Below, piece by piece: positions 47,232-56,709 of a stretch of DNA of 64,000 bases (within the stretch, counting starts at the first letter, position 1; every line of letters starts with the position of its first letter). The stretch is taken from NCBI GenBank assembly GCA_023150935.1, contig JAKLJW010000004.1:124001-188000 (forward strand), in the 5' to 3' direction. Under the pieces are notes generated by a model that did no database searches, was not told the origin of the DNA, and worked only from the letters and a program-made list of their open reading frames with translations. The stretch is from Candidatus Binatia bacterium. Lineage in GTDB: Bacteria; Desulfobacterota; Binatia; HRBIN30. Made by a program: the position numbers and the translations under genes.

Positions 47232-50200
47232 ATGCTTGAACGTGTGCTCAAGTTTTCCGTCGAGCACCGCGCCTTCGTGGTGCTCGTAACCCTCGTGGCA
47301 GCTGCTCTTGGCGTCGTGTCGTTGCTTCGCCTCCCCATCGACGCCGTCCCTGACATCACCAACAATCAGGTGCAGATCAACGCAGTTGTCCCCTCGCTGT
47401 CGCCGGTCGAGATCGAGAAGCAGGTGACCTTCCCGATCGAGACCGCCCTGGCTGGCATCCCCGGCCTCGAGTACACACGATCGCTCTCGCGGAACGGTTT
47501 CTCTCAGGTCACGGCCGTCTTTGGCGATGACGTCAATATCTACTTCGCCCGACAACAAGTGACGGAACGGCTCGCCGAGGCCCGGGAAAAGCTCCCGCCC
47601 GGTGCCGAGCCGCGCCTTGGCCCGATCTCCACTGGTCTCGGCGAAGTCTACATGTGGACAGTCGAGTACGCGCACCCGGACGGGCGCGGCGCGACGGTGG
47701 AGGATGGACAGGCTGGCTGGCAGAGCGATGGCACCTATCTCACGCCCGAAGGCGAGCTGCTCCGCACCGACGTGGAGCGCGCCTCGTATCTCCGTACGGT
47801 TCAGGATTGGATCATCCGGCCGCAGATGAAAAGCGTGCCGGGGGTGGCAGGAGTGGACGCCATCGGCGGCTACGTAAAGCAGTACCACGTCCAGCCAGAC
47901 CCGAGAAAGCTGGTCGCCTACGGCCTGACCTTCGGGGATCTCCTGTCTGCTCTCGAGCGCAACAATCTGAGCACGGGTGCCGGCTACATCGAGCACAATG
48001 GCGAGTCCTATGTTGTGCGCGCGACGGGCCGCGTCGAGCGGCCCGAACAAATCGCAGCCATGGTGATCGGCGAGCGGTTCGGCACGCCCATCTACGTGCG
48101 CGATGTTGCCACGGTCGGCCAGGGTCGCGAGCTGCGGACCGGTAGCGCCAGCGAGAATGGCGAAGAGGTAGTGGTCGGCACTGCCCTCATGCTCATCGGC
48201 GCCAACAGCCGTACCGTCTCCGCCGCTGTCCATGAACGTATGACCGAGGTGAACCGCACGCTGCCCCCTGACATTCACGCCAAGACCGTGCTCAACCGGA
48301 CGGCCCTTGTCGATGCGACGATCCGGACAGTCGAGCGCAACCTCGTCGAAGGCGCGGTGCTCGTTGTCGTTGTGCTCTTTGTGCTCCTAGGACACTTCCG
48401 CGCTGCCCTGATCACTGCCCTGGCCATCCCACTCTCCATGCTCTTCACCGCCATTGGCATGGTGCAGACCAAGACGAGCGGCAACCTCATGAGCCTCGGT
48501 GCCATCGATTTCGGCCTCATCGTCGACGGAGCGGTGATCATCGTCGAGAATTGCCTGCGCCTCTTGGCGGAGAAGCAGCACAGCCTCGGCAGGCCGCTCA
48601 CCCTTCAGGAGCGAATCGCCGTCGTCTTTCAAGCCAGCAAACAGGTGCGCAGCGCCACGGCCTTCGGCGAAGCGATCATCATGATCGTCTACGTACCGAT
48701 TCTCTTTCTCACTGGCGTAGAGGGGAAGATGTTCCGGCCGATGGCCCTCACGGTCATCTTCGCCCTGGCTGCGGCCTTCGTGCTCTCGCTTACCTTCGTG
48801 CCCGCGATGGTGGCGCTCTGCGTCACCGGCCGCGTCGTCGAGCGAGAGAACATCCTCATCCGGTTGGCCAAACGCTTCTACGACCCCGTCCTGACGTTCG
48901 TGTTGCGAGCCCGCGTGCTCGTCGTTGCCACCGCCGTGGTCGTGTTCGCGGGCTCGCTGCTGCTCTTCGCGCGTCTGGGGCAGGAGTTCGTTCCGACCTT
49001 GAGCGAGCTAGACTTCGCTGTTCACGCCATCCGCATCCCCAGTACCAGCCTCTCCCAGTCCACCGACATGCAATTTGCCGTCGAGCGGACGATCAAGGGC
49101 TTGCCGGAAGTCTCATTCGTATTCTCAAAGACCGGTACCGCAGAGATCGCTGCCGATCCGATGCCGCCGAACGTCTCCGACACGTTCGTCGTCCTCAAGC
49201 CGAGGGAAGAGTGGCCCAACCCAAGCGATACTAAGGAAGACGTCCGGCGCCGGATCGAGGAGACTATCGACCAGCTGCCCGGCAACAACTACGAGTTCAC
49301 GCAACCGATCCAGATGCGCTTCAACGAACTCATCGCCGGTGTCCGCGGCGATGTTGCAGTGAAGGTGTTCGGAGACGACTTCACCTCTATTCTGCCGGCC
49401 GCTGAGCAGATTGCCTCCATCTTGCGCGATACGCGCGGTGCCGCCGATACCCGTGTGGAGCAGATTACAGGTCTGCCCACGCTCAGTGTCGACGTCGACC
49501 GGGCGGCCATCGCACGCTACGGGCTGACTGTCGCGGACGTCCAGGACGTCGTCTCGATCGCCATCGGCGGACGCGAGGCCGGCCTCGTCTTCGAGGGCGA
49601 CCGCCGCTTCGACATCGTCGTTCGCCTACCGGAGCAGTTCCGCCGCAATCTGCACGCCCTGGAGAACCTGCCTGTGCCGCTTCCCCCGCACGAGGAGGAA
49701 GCTGTGCGCACGGTAGTGCACGGCGATGAAACGGCTCGCCCAGGATTCAATTTCCTACCCCTTGGTGCGGTCGCCCGCATCAACGTCACAGAAGGCCCCA
49801 ATCAGGTCAGCCGGGAGAACGGCAAGCGACGCATCGTAGTACAGACGAACGTTCGCGGGCGAGACATCGGTTCCTTCGTCGAGGAGGCGCAAGCGCGCAT
49901 CCAGCGAGACGTGAAGCTGCCATCCGGGAGCTGGCTATCGTGGGGCGGACAGTTCCAGAACCTAGTGGAAGCAAAGCAGCGTCTGACTCTCGTGGTACCG
50001 GCGTGCTTTCTGCTCATCTTCCTGCTTCTCTATCGAACCTTCGGATCAGTCCGGGACGCACTGCTCGTCTTCTCCGGCGTACCGCTCGCGCTCACGGGCG
50101 GCATCGTCAGTTTGTGGCTGCGCGACATGCCGTTCTCCATCTCGGCAGCCGTGGGTTTCATCGCCCTCTCGGGTGTTGCTGTCCTGAACGGCCTCGTGCT

Positions 50201-50531
50201 CGTCACGTTTGTCAACCAGCTCCGCGAGCAGGGCATGGCTCTGGAGGCCGCCATCCATCATGGCTGCCTGACGCGGCTCCGTCCGGTGCTTATGACAGCC
50301 CTGGTCGCTTCGCTCGGGTTCGTGCCCATGGCACTCGCGACCGGTACGGGCGCCGAGGTCCAGCGCCCGCTCGCTACCGTTGTCATCGGCGGCATTGCGT
50401 CCTCGACGGCGCTCACCCTTCTGGTTCTGCCGGCGCTGTATCGCCTCTTTCACCGCAACACCACCGTGCCTCCACCCCCCGACGTCGCGAGCGGAGCGGA
50501 GCAAGCCCATGGCGAAATACAAACGGTATAG
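47232..50531 (+). CDS. czcA: CzcA-type heavy-metal RND efflux pump
   Basis: 1099 residues, proton-driven inner-membrane exporter. Twelve-helix RND architecture with two large periplasmic loops. The transmembrane-4 motif DFGLIVDGAVIIVEN begins at Asp426 and matches the HME class for Zn/Co/Cd rather than the Cu/Ag CusA type. GGAGGCC precedes ATG 47232. The end overlaps the VKOR-DsbA gene by 23 bases. Confidence 0.95.
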   Translation: MLERVLKFSVEHRAFVVLVTLVAAALGVVSLLRLPIDAVPDITNNQVQINAVVPSLSPVEIEKQVTFPIETALAGIPGLEYTRSLSRNGFSQVTAVFGDDVNIYFARQQVTERLAEAREKLPPGAEPRLGPISTGLGEVYMWTVEYAHPDGRGATVEDGQAGWQSDGTYLTPEGELLRTDVERASYLRTVQDWIIRPQMKSVPGVAGVDAIGGYVKQYHVQPDPRKLVAYGLTFGDLLSALERNNLSTGAGYIEHNGESYVVRATGRVERPEQIAAMVIGERFGTPIYVRDVATVGQGRELRTGSASENGEEVVVGTALMLIGANSRTVSAAVHERMTEVNRTLPPDIHAKTVLNRTALVDATIRTVERNLVEGAVLVVVVLFVLLGHFRAALITALAIPLSMLFTAIGMVQTKTSGNLMSLGAIDFGLIVDGAVIIVENCLRLLAEKQHSLGRPLTLQERIAVVFQASKQVRSATAFGEAIIMIVYVPILFLTGVEGKMFRPMALTVIFALAAAFVLSLTFVPAMVALCVTGRVVERENILIRLAKRFYDPVLTFVLRARVLVVATAVVVFAGSLLLFARLGQEFVPTLSELDFAVHAIRIPSTSLSQSTDMQFAVERTIKGLPEVSFVFSKTGTAEIAADPMPPNVSDTFVVLKPREEWPNPSDTKEDVRRRIEETIDQLPGNNYEFTQPIQMRFNELIAGVRGDVAVKVFGDDFTSILPAAEQIASILRDTRGAADTRVEQITGLPTLSVDVDRAAIARYGLTVADVQDVVSIAIGGREAGLVFEGDRRFDIVVRLPEQFRRNLHALENLPVPLPPHEEEAVRTVVHGDETARPGFNFLPLGAVARINVTEGPNQVSRENGKRRIVVQTNVRGRDIGSFVEEAQARIQRDVKLPSGSWLSWGGQFQNLVEAKQRLTLVVPACFLLIFLLLYRTFGSVRDALLVFSGVPLALTGGIVSLWLRDMPFSISAAVGFIALSGVAVLNGLVLVTFVNQLREQGMALEAAIHHGCLTRLRPVLMTALVASLGFVPMALATGTGAEVQRPLATVVIGGIASSTALTLLVLPALYRLFHRNTTVPPPPDVASGAEQAHGEIQTV

Positions 50532-51759
50532 CCGGCTGCGGACACCGCTTTCGCCCCGCGCCCTTTCTCACACGCAAAGGTCCGTATTCCTGGGCCTGGC
50601 AGCGATTGGCTTCGTCACCAGCCTCTACCTTACCTACATCCACCACCGAGTCGGACTCGATCCGAAGTGGGCGAGCATCTGTGCCATCAGTCCGGCACTC
50701 AACTGCGATACTGTCGTCGCCAGCCCTTACGGCTCGCTCCTCGGAGCGCCGCTGTCAGCCTATGCAGCGTGGTTCTACGCCGTGGTCGTGGCACTTGCGC
50801 TCAGGCGCAGCCGGCCGCACCGCCATCTGCCACGATCTCCTGCGTTGCTCCTTCTCCTTGGCGGCACCCTCGCCGTCGCGTTTTCCGTCGTCCTGGCCTT
50901 TGTATCCGCGGCTTGGATCGGCTCTATCTGCTTGCTCTGCGGCGTGCTGTATCTCGTGAATCTCGGTGTAGCCCTTGTCGCCTGGCTTGCCCTTCGCGCC
51001 ACCGGCGAGCATGTGCGAACCGCTCTTCGTGCAGAACTCCTCAGCGCCCGCCGGCGTCCGGTTTCTGCTGCAGTCCTCAGCACCTTTAGCCTGGCATTCC
51101 TCGCGGCGATCCCTTGGGCGTACTTACGCCAGCCGTCGCAGCCGGCTTCTGCCTGCAAGCTGCTGGCAGACCCGTCCTTCGCCCCGCCAGTGAGCCTGGT
51201 GATCTACAGCGACTTCCAATGCCCACACTGCCGCACCCTCGACCGTAGCCTTCGGCCCCTGCGCGGTATCACGGGTCTGCGGATCGTTGCGCGGCAGTAC
51301 CCACTCGACAGCGCATGCAATTCACAGGTGAAGCGTTCTCGTCACCCCGGAGCCTGCCTCCAGGCTCGTGCTGCGATCTGCGCCGCCGCGCAGGAACGCT
51401 ACGATGACCTCAGCGACCGGCTTTTCGACGAACAGGCGGCCGACGTCGCCGCCGTCGTCGCATTGGCCCGTTCACTCGGCTTGGACAAGGCCCGCTTCGA
51501 GTCCTGCCTCTGGTCGGAACAGACCACTGACGAGTTGTCGGCACACATCCGCGAAGCCATTGCCGCGGGTGCACGCGGTACACCCACGGTTCTCATCAAC
51601 GGAAAGCGTCATGCCGGCGGCTTCGGTCCCGAGGAACTCGCCTGCCTGGAACAAGCAGCGAACCGTGCGAGCACACCGTCAAACTCCAGCAGAAGAACGC
51701 GGCGACGGCGGCCATGGTACACTTTCACAGGTCCCCTCCTGCCGCGCTGGGACGCGTAG
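50509..51759 (+). CDS. VKOR-DsbA fusion (disulfide-forming enzyme)
   Basis: 416 residues. The N-terminal half is a vitamin-K-epoxide-reductase-like membrane domain with helices and Cys pairs in ISPALNCDTVVAS and ICLLCGVL. The C-terminal half is a DsbA/thioredoxin domain with active site QCPHC near residue 237 and cis-Pro in GTPTVLING. It recycles and delivers disulfides on the outside of the membrane. Its translational overlap with czcA suggests it supports folding or redox tolerance of metal-export proteins under stress. The basic C-terminal tail (RRTRRRRPW) is unusual. Confidence 0.88.
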   Translation: MAKYKRYSRLRTPLSPRALSHTQRSVFLGLAAIGFVTSLYLTYIHHRVGLDPKWASICAISPALNCDTVVASPYGSLLGAPLSAYAAWFYAVVVALALRRSRPHRHLPRSPALLLLLGGTLAVAFSVVLAFVSAAWIGSICLLCGVLYLVNLGVALVAWLALRATGEHVRTALRAELLSARRRPVSAAVLSTFSLAFLAAIPWAYLRQPSQPASACKLLADPSFAPPVSLVIYSDFQCPHCRTLDRSLRPLRGITGLRIVARQYPLDSACNSQVKRSRHPGACLQARAAICAAAQERYDDLSDRLFDEQAADVAAVVALARSLGLDKARFESCLWSEQTTDELSAHIREAIAAGARGTPTVLINGKRHAGGFGPEELACLEQAANRASTPSNSSRRTRRRRPWYTFTGPLLPRWDA

Positions 51760-51774
51760 GACCGGAGAACCACC

Positions 51775-53688
51775 ATGCCAGAAAACTCACACCACGAAAC
51801 ATACGAAGGCCCTTGGTGGCGGTATCCCCTATTGCGCAACGCGCTCCTCGCTGCAGTCGTTGCCGCAACTGGTTTCGCGCTCGCGCATGTCGGCGTCATC
51901 ACTGAAGTCGTCGAGCGCTTCTTCTACTTCACCGCCATCCCGATCGGCGGCTACCACTGGGCTCGTGAGGCAATCGAGGACTTCTTTCGTGAGCACACGG
52001 TCGGCATCGATATCTTGATGCTCGCCGCCACGTTCGGCTCCGGCGTACTCGGCCTTTGGGACGAAGCCGCAGCACTGGTGATTCTCTACGGATCGGCCGA
52101 GGGCTTGGAAGAGTACACCTACGCTCGAACCCGCTCGGCCATCCGCGCACTACTCGATCTAGCCCCTAAGGAAGCTCACGTCCTGCGTGAGGGCAAAGAG
52201 GTGACCATCCTCGCCGCGCAGCTCGGGCCGGGTGATCGCTTTCTCGTTCGACCCGGCGAATCCGTCCCGACTGACGGCGTCATTCGAGTAGGCACCTCTT
52301 CCGTCGATGAGTCCCCCATCACCGGTGAGTCCATTCCGGTGGACAAGAGGCCTGGCATGAAGGTATTCGCCGCGACGCTCAACCATCAGGGCGCGCTCGA
52401 AGTCGAGGCGACGGCGACGTTCGCAGACAACACCCTCAGTAAGATCATCCACCTGGTCGAGACTGCACAGGAGCAAAAGGGTCGCGCTCAACAGTGGATC
52501 GAGCGCTTCGGTGAACGCTACAGCCCGGTTGTCCTGCTAGCCTCACTGCTCTTCATCATCGTTCCCTGGTTGCTCGGCCTTCCGATCGCTATTTGGGCGG
52601 AGCGCGGGGTGGTTCTCCTCGTCGCTGCCGCCCCCTGCGCCCTCGTGATGTCCACTCCGGTCGCCATGGCCGCAGGGATCACGGCCGCCGGCCGACGCGG
52701 CATTCTAATCAAAGGCGGAGCCCACCTCGAACACCTCGGCAACGTGCGCGCGATTGCTTTCGACAAGACGGGCACGCTCACCTACGGCCGGCCGGCGGTT
52801 GTCGACGTCATCCCGCTCGTGGGTACTGCCGATGATCTTCTCTCGCTCGCCGCCGGCGTCGAGCACTGGTCCGAGCATCCTCTTGCACGATCCATTGTGA
52901 ACCATGCCGAAACGCGCGCTATCGCTCCGATGCGCACCGAGCAGTTCCAGGCCCTCACCGGTGCGGGCGCCCGGGCTCTGGCCGGAACAACCTGGTATGT
53001 GGGAAGTCCTGCATTATTCGAGTCCCTCGGCGTCTCGCTCGACACCATTGCAGAAGAGGTCGGCCGTCTCGAAGCGCGGGGCAAGACCGTAGTGCTCACC
53101 GGTAACCAACATGAGATCCGCGGGCTGATCGCGCTCCAAGACAGCGTGCGACCCGAAGCAGCTCCGCTCATCGCTGCCCTTCAGGCCGCTGGAATTCAGA
53201 CAGCCATGCTCAGCGGCGACAATGAACGTACCGCCCGCGCTGTCGCCGCCGCCTGCGGCATCGATGAGGTGCATGCCGGCCTCGCGCCCGAGGAAAAGGT
53301 GCGCCTCGTGCACACGCTCGTGGCCCGTCACCGTACCGTCCTCATGATCGGGGATGGCGTGAACGACGCCCCGGCACTCGCCGCAGCGACCTGCGGGGTC
53401 GCCATGGGCGTCGCTGGCACCGACGCCGCAATCGAAGCCGCGGACATCGCATTGATGGCGGACGACCTCTCCAAACTTCAAGAAGCCCTTGCACTCGCTC
53501 GGCGGACGCAGCAAATCAGCCGGCAGAACATCGCCTTCTCGCTCATTCTCCTCGCCGTCCTCATCCCTGCAGCCCTTCTGGGCGTAATGACCATCGCGGT
53601 CGCTGTGATCGCCCACGAAGTGAGCGAGTTGCTCGCCGTCGCCAACGGCTTGAGAGTGCCAAGCGTCCGGTCCGTACCCTCCGCCTGA
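51775..53688 (+). CDS. P1B-type heavy-metal ATPase with APC motif
   Basis: 637 residues. ATP-driven exporter with actuator TGES, phosphorylation motif DKTGT at Asp330, the ion-path motif APCALV at Cys288 (Ala where Zn/Cd pumps have CPC), GDGVNDAPAL, and the last helix region HEVSELLAVANGLR. There is no N-terminal HMA domain. The APC form is known from Mn/Zn-type exporters such as mycobacterial CtpC, so the substrate should not be assumed to be Cd. Last gene of the metal module. Confidence 0.92.
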   Translation: MPENSHHETYEGPWWRYPLLRNALLAAVVAATGFALAHVGVITEVVERFFYFTAIPIGGYHWAREAIEDFFREHTVGIDILMLAATFGSGVLGLWDEAAALVILYGSAEGLEEYTYARTRSAIRALLDLAPKEAHVLREGKEVTILAAQLGPGDRFLVRPGESVPTDGVIRVGTSSVDESPITGESIPVDKRPGMKVFAATLNHQGALEVEATATFADNTLSKIIHLVETAQEQKGRAQQWIERFGERYSPVVLLASLLFIIVPWLLGLPIAIWAERGVVLLVAAAPCALVMSTPVAMAAGITAAGRRGILIKGGAHLEHLGNVRAIAFDKTGTLTYGRPAVVDVIPLVGTADDLLSLAAGVEHWSEHPLARSIVNHAETRAIAPMRTEQFQALTGAGARALAGTTWYVGSPALFESLGVSLDTIAEEVGRLEARGKTVVLTGNQHEIRGLIALQDSVRPEAAPLIAALQAAGIQTAMLSGDNERTARAVAAACGIDEVHAGLAPEEKVRLVHTLVARHRTVLMIGDGVNDAPALAAATCGVAMGVAGTDAAIEAADIALMADDLSKLQEALALARRTQQISRQNIAFSLILLAVLIPAALLGVMTIAVAVIAHEVSELLAVANGLRVPSVRSVPSA

Positions 53689-53694
53689 CACTCA

Positions 53695-53712
53695 TTGGCC
53701 CCTAGGGGCCAA
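53695..53712. terminator. 18-bp perfect palindrome after the metal module
   Basis: TTGGCCCCTAGGGGCCAA directly after the ATPase stop, followed by a second short dyad (53714-53731). It could end transcription or be an arm site for the integrase, as it lies within 90 bp of the attachment core. Confidence 0.45.
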
Positions 53713-53782
53713 ATGGCGCCACACAGCGCCACATGGTGCAACACGAGCGTCGAAAAACCTCAATCATTTCAAGCGCCTCTTC

Positions 53783-53805
53783 GGGTTCAAGTCCCCCTCC
53801 TCGCA
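53783..53805 (+). repeat. Right attachment site (attR core)
   Basis: Exact copy of the 3' 23 bases of tRNA-Leu (21358-21380). No tRNA 5' half is present here, so this is an attachment remnant and not a second gene. Confidence 0.9.
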
Positions 53806-53992
53806 TTCCCCTCCGCTATGCCTACGGGGAATGCGACAGTCCAAAGTCCCAGGTGCAAGGTCCCGGATCGCAAGGCTGGTGCGGGGCTCTTTCGTCGCGG
53901 CTCGTCCTGTGTCTGACCGGCAGGACTTCGTATCCGCCCGGCTGAGTGCTCGACACCGTTGCGACAGCGGCCGGAGCGCGGTATCAAGAGCT

Positions 53993-54250
53993 ATGCGTCA
54001 TAATGTTCGGGTCGCTATTTCGCTTCCCCAGCCGGTTGTGAATGCCGTAGATGAGTTGGCCGAGCAACGCGGTCAGAGCCGTAGCCACTTCATCGCGTCC
54101 TTGCTCGCTCGTGTCGCCGCAGCCAAGCGTGACCGCGAGATCCGTGCCGAGATCGACGCGTTGTTCGCCGACCCCACGGTGCGCGCCGAGCAGAAGGACA
54201 CCGCCGAGGCGTTCCTCGGCGTCAGCCCATGGCTGCGAGAGACGCGGTAA
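53993..54250 (+). CDS. Ribbon-helix-helix antitoxin
   Basis: 85 residues from ATG 53993. The N-terminal strand and helices VRVAISLPQPVVNAVDELAE and GQSRSHFIASLL form a MetJ/CopG-type DNA-binding domain. The acidic C-terminal part is the presumed toxin-neutralising segment. It overlaps the MazF-like gene by 22 bases. This is the first gene after the right attachment site. Confidence 0.82.
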   Translation: MRHNVRVAISLPQPVVNAVDELAEQRGQSRSHFIASLLARVAAAKRDREIRAEIDALFADPTVRAEQKDTAEAFLGVSPWLRETR

Positions 54251-54600
54251 TCCGGCAAGGCGATGTCTTCTGGGTGCGCCTCGGCGGCACCACCGGTTCC
54301 GAGCCGTGGGGGCGCCGCCCGGCGGTTGTCCTCCAGCACGATCGATTCAATCAGACCAAGCTGAACACGGTGGTCGTCCTCGCCATCACGACCAACCTCG
54401 AACTCGCCGCTTTCCGAGGTAACGTTCGCCTGCGTAAGGGCGAAGCCAATCTCCGCAAAGCCAGTGTCGTCAACGTTACCCAGATTCAGACGATCGACCG
54501 GGAGCGACTCGAGGACAAGATTGGTTCCCTGACACGGACACGTTTGCGAGAAATCTGGCGCGGAGTATTGCTCGTCGTCGAAGTCAACGGCAACGAGTGA
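54229..54600 (+). CDS. mazF: MazF/PemK-type toxin
   Basis: 123 residues with the PemK fold: IRQGDVFWVRLG, GRRPAVVLQHDRFNQ, NTVVVLAITTNLELA and VNVTQIQTIDRERL. The family cleaves mRNA at short sequences. Partner antitoxin is upstream and overlapping. It may stabilise the accessory region. Confidence 0.9.
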   Translation: MAARDAVIRQGDVFWVRLGGTTGSEPWGRRPAVVLQHDRFNQTKLNTVVVLAITTNLELAAFRGNVRLRKGEANLRKASVVNVTQIQTIDRERLEDKIGSLTRTRLREIWRGVLLVVEVNGNE

Positions 54601-54697
54601 CGCAGTCGGATTCAGGGGCTACCCGACGTACCCGTGCTTGGTCTGCTTAGCGCGAAGAAAGAGCCCGCCGGTCGAAACCGAAGCGGGCTTGTTTGAA

Positions 54698-55504
54698 TCA
54701 GGAACGTGTTGTGACCTGCACCAGTGTCTCGTCGACCTGTTGCTGGTCCCCGAGGCACACCGGCAGGTAGTCGCAGTAGCCGCACCATTTGCCGGGCCGT
54801 TTGTAGTAGTGGCCGGCGGTGATGGCGCGGCCGACGAGGTCGGCCTTGGCGAGGTACTCGGCGAGGTGTGCCGGCTGCCGGGCGCTGAGGTGCCAGTCGA
54901 TCCGCGGCTCTTTGGTCCGGACGAAGACGCACAGCGCGACTTGCTGTGCCTCCGGCTCGGCGAGCTGGTAGGCGGTCAGTTGGTCGGAAAGCTGCACGTC
55001 GTGGTCCTGGTAGGCGGCGGTGGTGGTCTTGAAGTCGATCACCGTCGGCACATCGTCGAGTTCGGCGACGAGGTCGATGACGCCGACCAGTGAAAGGTTG
55101 AGGGAAGTGATGCGCAACGTGAAAGGCTTTTCGATCGCCGTCACATTCCCGAGTCGCGGGACTTCTTCCTCCAGAAACTTCGTGAGTAGCGCGATGGCCT
55201 TCGCTCGCAAGATCTCCCAGGAGTCGCGCTGGCTGTAATTCAACGGCTCGTTGTGGAGTACGCTCCACGCATTGGCGAACGAATCGGCCGGCAGCACGCC
55301 CTTCCGGAAGAAATGGGCGATGGCCTCGTGCACGAGCTGGCCGAAAATCAATGCGGCATCTTGTACCTTCGGCCGCAACCGTTCGACGTAATACAGTCGG
55401 TACTGCTCGGGACAGTGGAGGTAGCGGTTCACCCGGGAGTGAGAGAGGTAGGGCGTCTCCGAAGAGACGCCCCTGGTTTCCGATCCGGCAACACTCCCAT
55501 TCAT
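54698..55504 (-). CDS. PD-(D/E)XK nuclease with Fe-S-type cysteines (Cas4/RecB-like)
   Basis: 268 residues. Start PYLSHSRVNRYLHCPEQYRL carries the first Cys. The nuclease core has GVIDLVAEL and TVIDFKTTT (D...DxK). The C-terminal Cys set WCGYCDYLPVC completes a likely 4Fe-4S site, as in Cas4 and AddB. It overlaps the SWIM-domain gene by four bases. No cas genes or CRISPR array are nearby, so it is a stand-alone accessory exonuclease. Confidence 0.85.
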   Translation of the reverse strand: MNGSVAGSETRGVSSETPYLSHSRVNRYLHCPEQYRLYYVERLRPKVQDAALIFGQLVHEAIAHFFRKGVLPADSFANAWSVLHNEPLNYSQRDSWEILRAKAIALLTKFLEEEVPRLGNVTAIEKPFTLRITSLNLSLVGVIDLVAELDDVPTVIDFKTTTAAYQDHDVQLSDQLTAYQLAEPEAQQVALCVFVRTKEPRIDWHLSARQPAHLAEYLAKADLVGRAITAGHYYKRPGKWCGYCDYLPVCLGDQQQVDETLVQVTTRS

Positions 55505-56424
55505 GACCAGCTCCTGCTCGGCTGTCGCTGGCCATTCGCCGGCAGCACGCGGTCGACGTTGGTGTACTTGCCGTCGGGGCTGGGCTTGGTGATCACCCGG
55601 CACGGCAGGTTGAGATTGGTCCCTTCCTGGATCTCGACACCGTTGAAGCCGGCTGCGGCCACCGCGGCGGCGAGTTCCTCGGGCTTGCCGAAGAGCTTCA
55701 AGGTCTTGCCGTTCACCTGCACGTTGATGAAGAGACGGCGACCCCACTTGCCGTCCATTCCGGCGACGTTGAGCAACTGCGCGGGTACGCCCAGTGACAC
55801 GGCTTGATCCCCATTTGCGGACGCTACGGGCGTGGGCCGCGGAGTGGGCCCGTTCGGTTGCGGGACCGCCCGTGTTGCAGGCGGTGCTTCACGACGGCTG
55901 AGAAAGCCGCCGACGATCGACGACTGGAGCGCGATGAGCTGTTGGGCTCGATCGCGGACCGCATCGTCCGCCAGGTTGTCGAGCGGAGCGGAAAACTCCA
56001 CCGACAACGAGTCGATACGCCCGTCCGGACTGACACTGCGCTTGACGAGCATGTGAGCCCTACTGGTGGCTCCGTTGCCGTTGCTGTTCCCGCCCACGGC
56101 CTTCCGTTTCCGCGGTGCGCGGCTCTCCTCCTGGATCGCCCGTCGTTCTTCGGCCTCGACCGGGTCGGTTTTGGCCGCTGCACCGTTTCCGGCTTCTTGT
56201 TGTCCCAGGACGGCCAGGATGTGCTTGCAGCGCCACGTTGGGTCGGCTGCATGCAGTCCGAAGTCCGGGCACGTGCAGGACGGCTGCTCCGCGCTTCCCG
56301 TCACGCGATAGGCTCGTTTCGGGTCGGTGGGTGCGTACACCCTGAACCCTCCTTGCGCCTGCGTGATGACGTACGTCTCACGCACGGCGCGGTCCTGTCG
56401 CTTTGCCAACTCTTCGTTGGTCAT
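55501..56424 (-). CDS. SWIM-zinc-finger protein, partner of the nuclease
   Basis: 307 residues from ATG 56424 (GGAGGG upstream). The N-terminal SWIM motif is CTCPDF...WRCKHIL (C-x-C-xn-C-x-H), residues about 50-75, a predicted DNA- or protein-binding zinc finger. A basic, Asn/Gly-rich linker and a C-terminal domain (LFINVQVNGKTLKLFGKPEE) of unknown type follow. The pairing with a Cas4-like nuclease suggests a DNA-processing or plasmid-maintenance unit. Confidence 0.75.
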   Translation of the reverse strand: MTNEELAKRQDRAVRETYVITQAQGGFRVYAPTDPKRAYRVTGSAEQPSCTCPDFGLHAADPTWRCKHILAVLGQQEAGNGAAAKTDPVEAEERRAIQEESRAPRKRKAVGGNSNGNGATSRAHMLVKRSVSPDGRIDSLSVEFSAPLDNLADDAVRDRAQQLIALQSSIVGGFLSRREAPPATRAVPQPNGPTPRPTPVASANGDQAVSLGVPAQLLNVAGMDGKWGRRLFINVQVNGKTLKLFGKPEELAAAVAAAGFNGVEIQEGTNLNLPCRVITKPSPDGKYTNVDRVLPANGQRQPSRSWS

Positions 56425-56599
56425 GGTTCGTCCCTCCTTCTGTTGGTGTTGGTTTGGGTTGACTGAGAAAAAGAACTGACAAGCAGTGTAGGACGGGAGC
56501 GAAATCCGCATAGGATGCGGGTCTGGCCGCCTGCGGCAGGCGTCGCGCCCTTCGCCCAAAGCTCGGCGGCGCGCATCATGAAGAGACATCCACAGATTA

Positions 56600-56685
56600 C
56601 ACAGATGGCCACAGATTCTGCTTGTGTGCTTTCCGCTTCGTAGCCGTTGTGACTCCCTATCCGTGGTCATCTGCGGCCATCTGTG
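56600..56685. repeat. Inverted CACAGATGGCC repeat between divergent genes
   Basis: 17-base arms at 56600-56616 and 56669-56685 match with one difference (CACAGATGGCCACAGAT). They lie between the SWIM gene and the broken ATPase, both transcribed away, and may be an operator. Confidence 0.45.
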
Positions 56686-56709
56686 GATTCGACCCCCTAT
56701 TTTCTGACC

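Noticed and set aside
53783-53805. Possible second tRNA-Leu gene
   Set aside because: Only the 3' 23 bases are present; the D arm, anticodon arm and 5' acceptor strand are missing. It is an attachment-site remnant.
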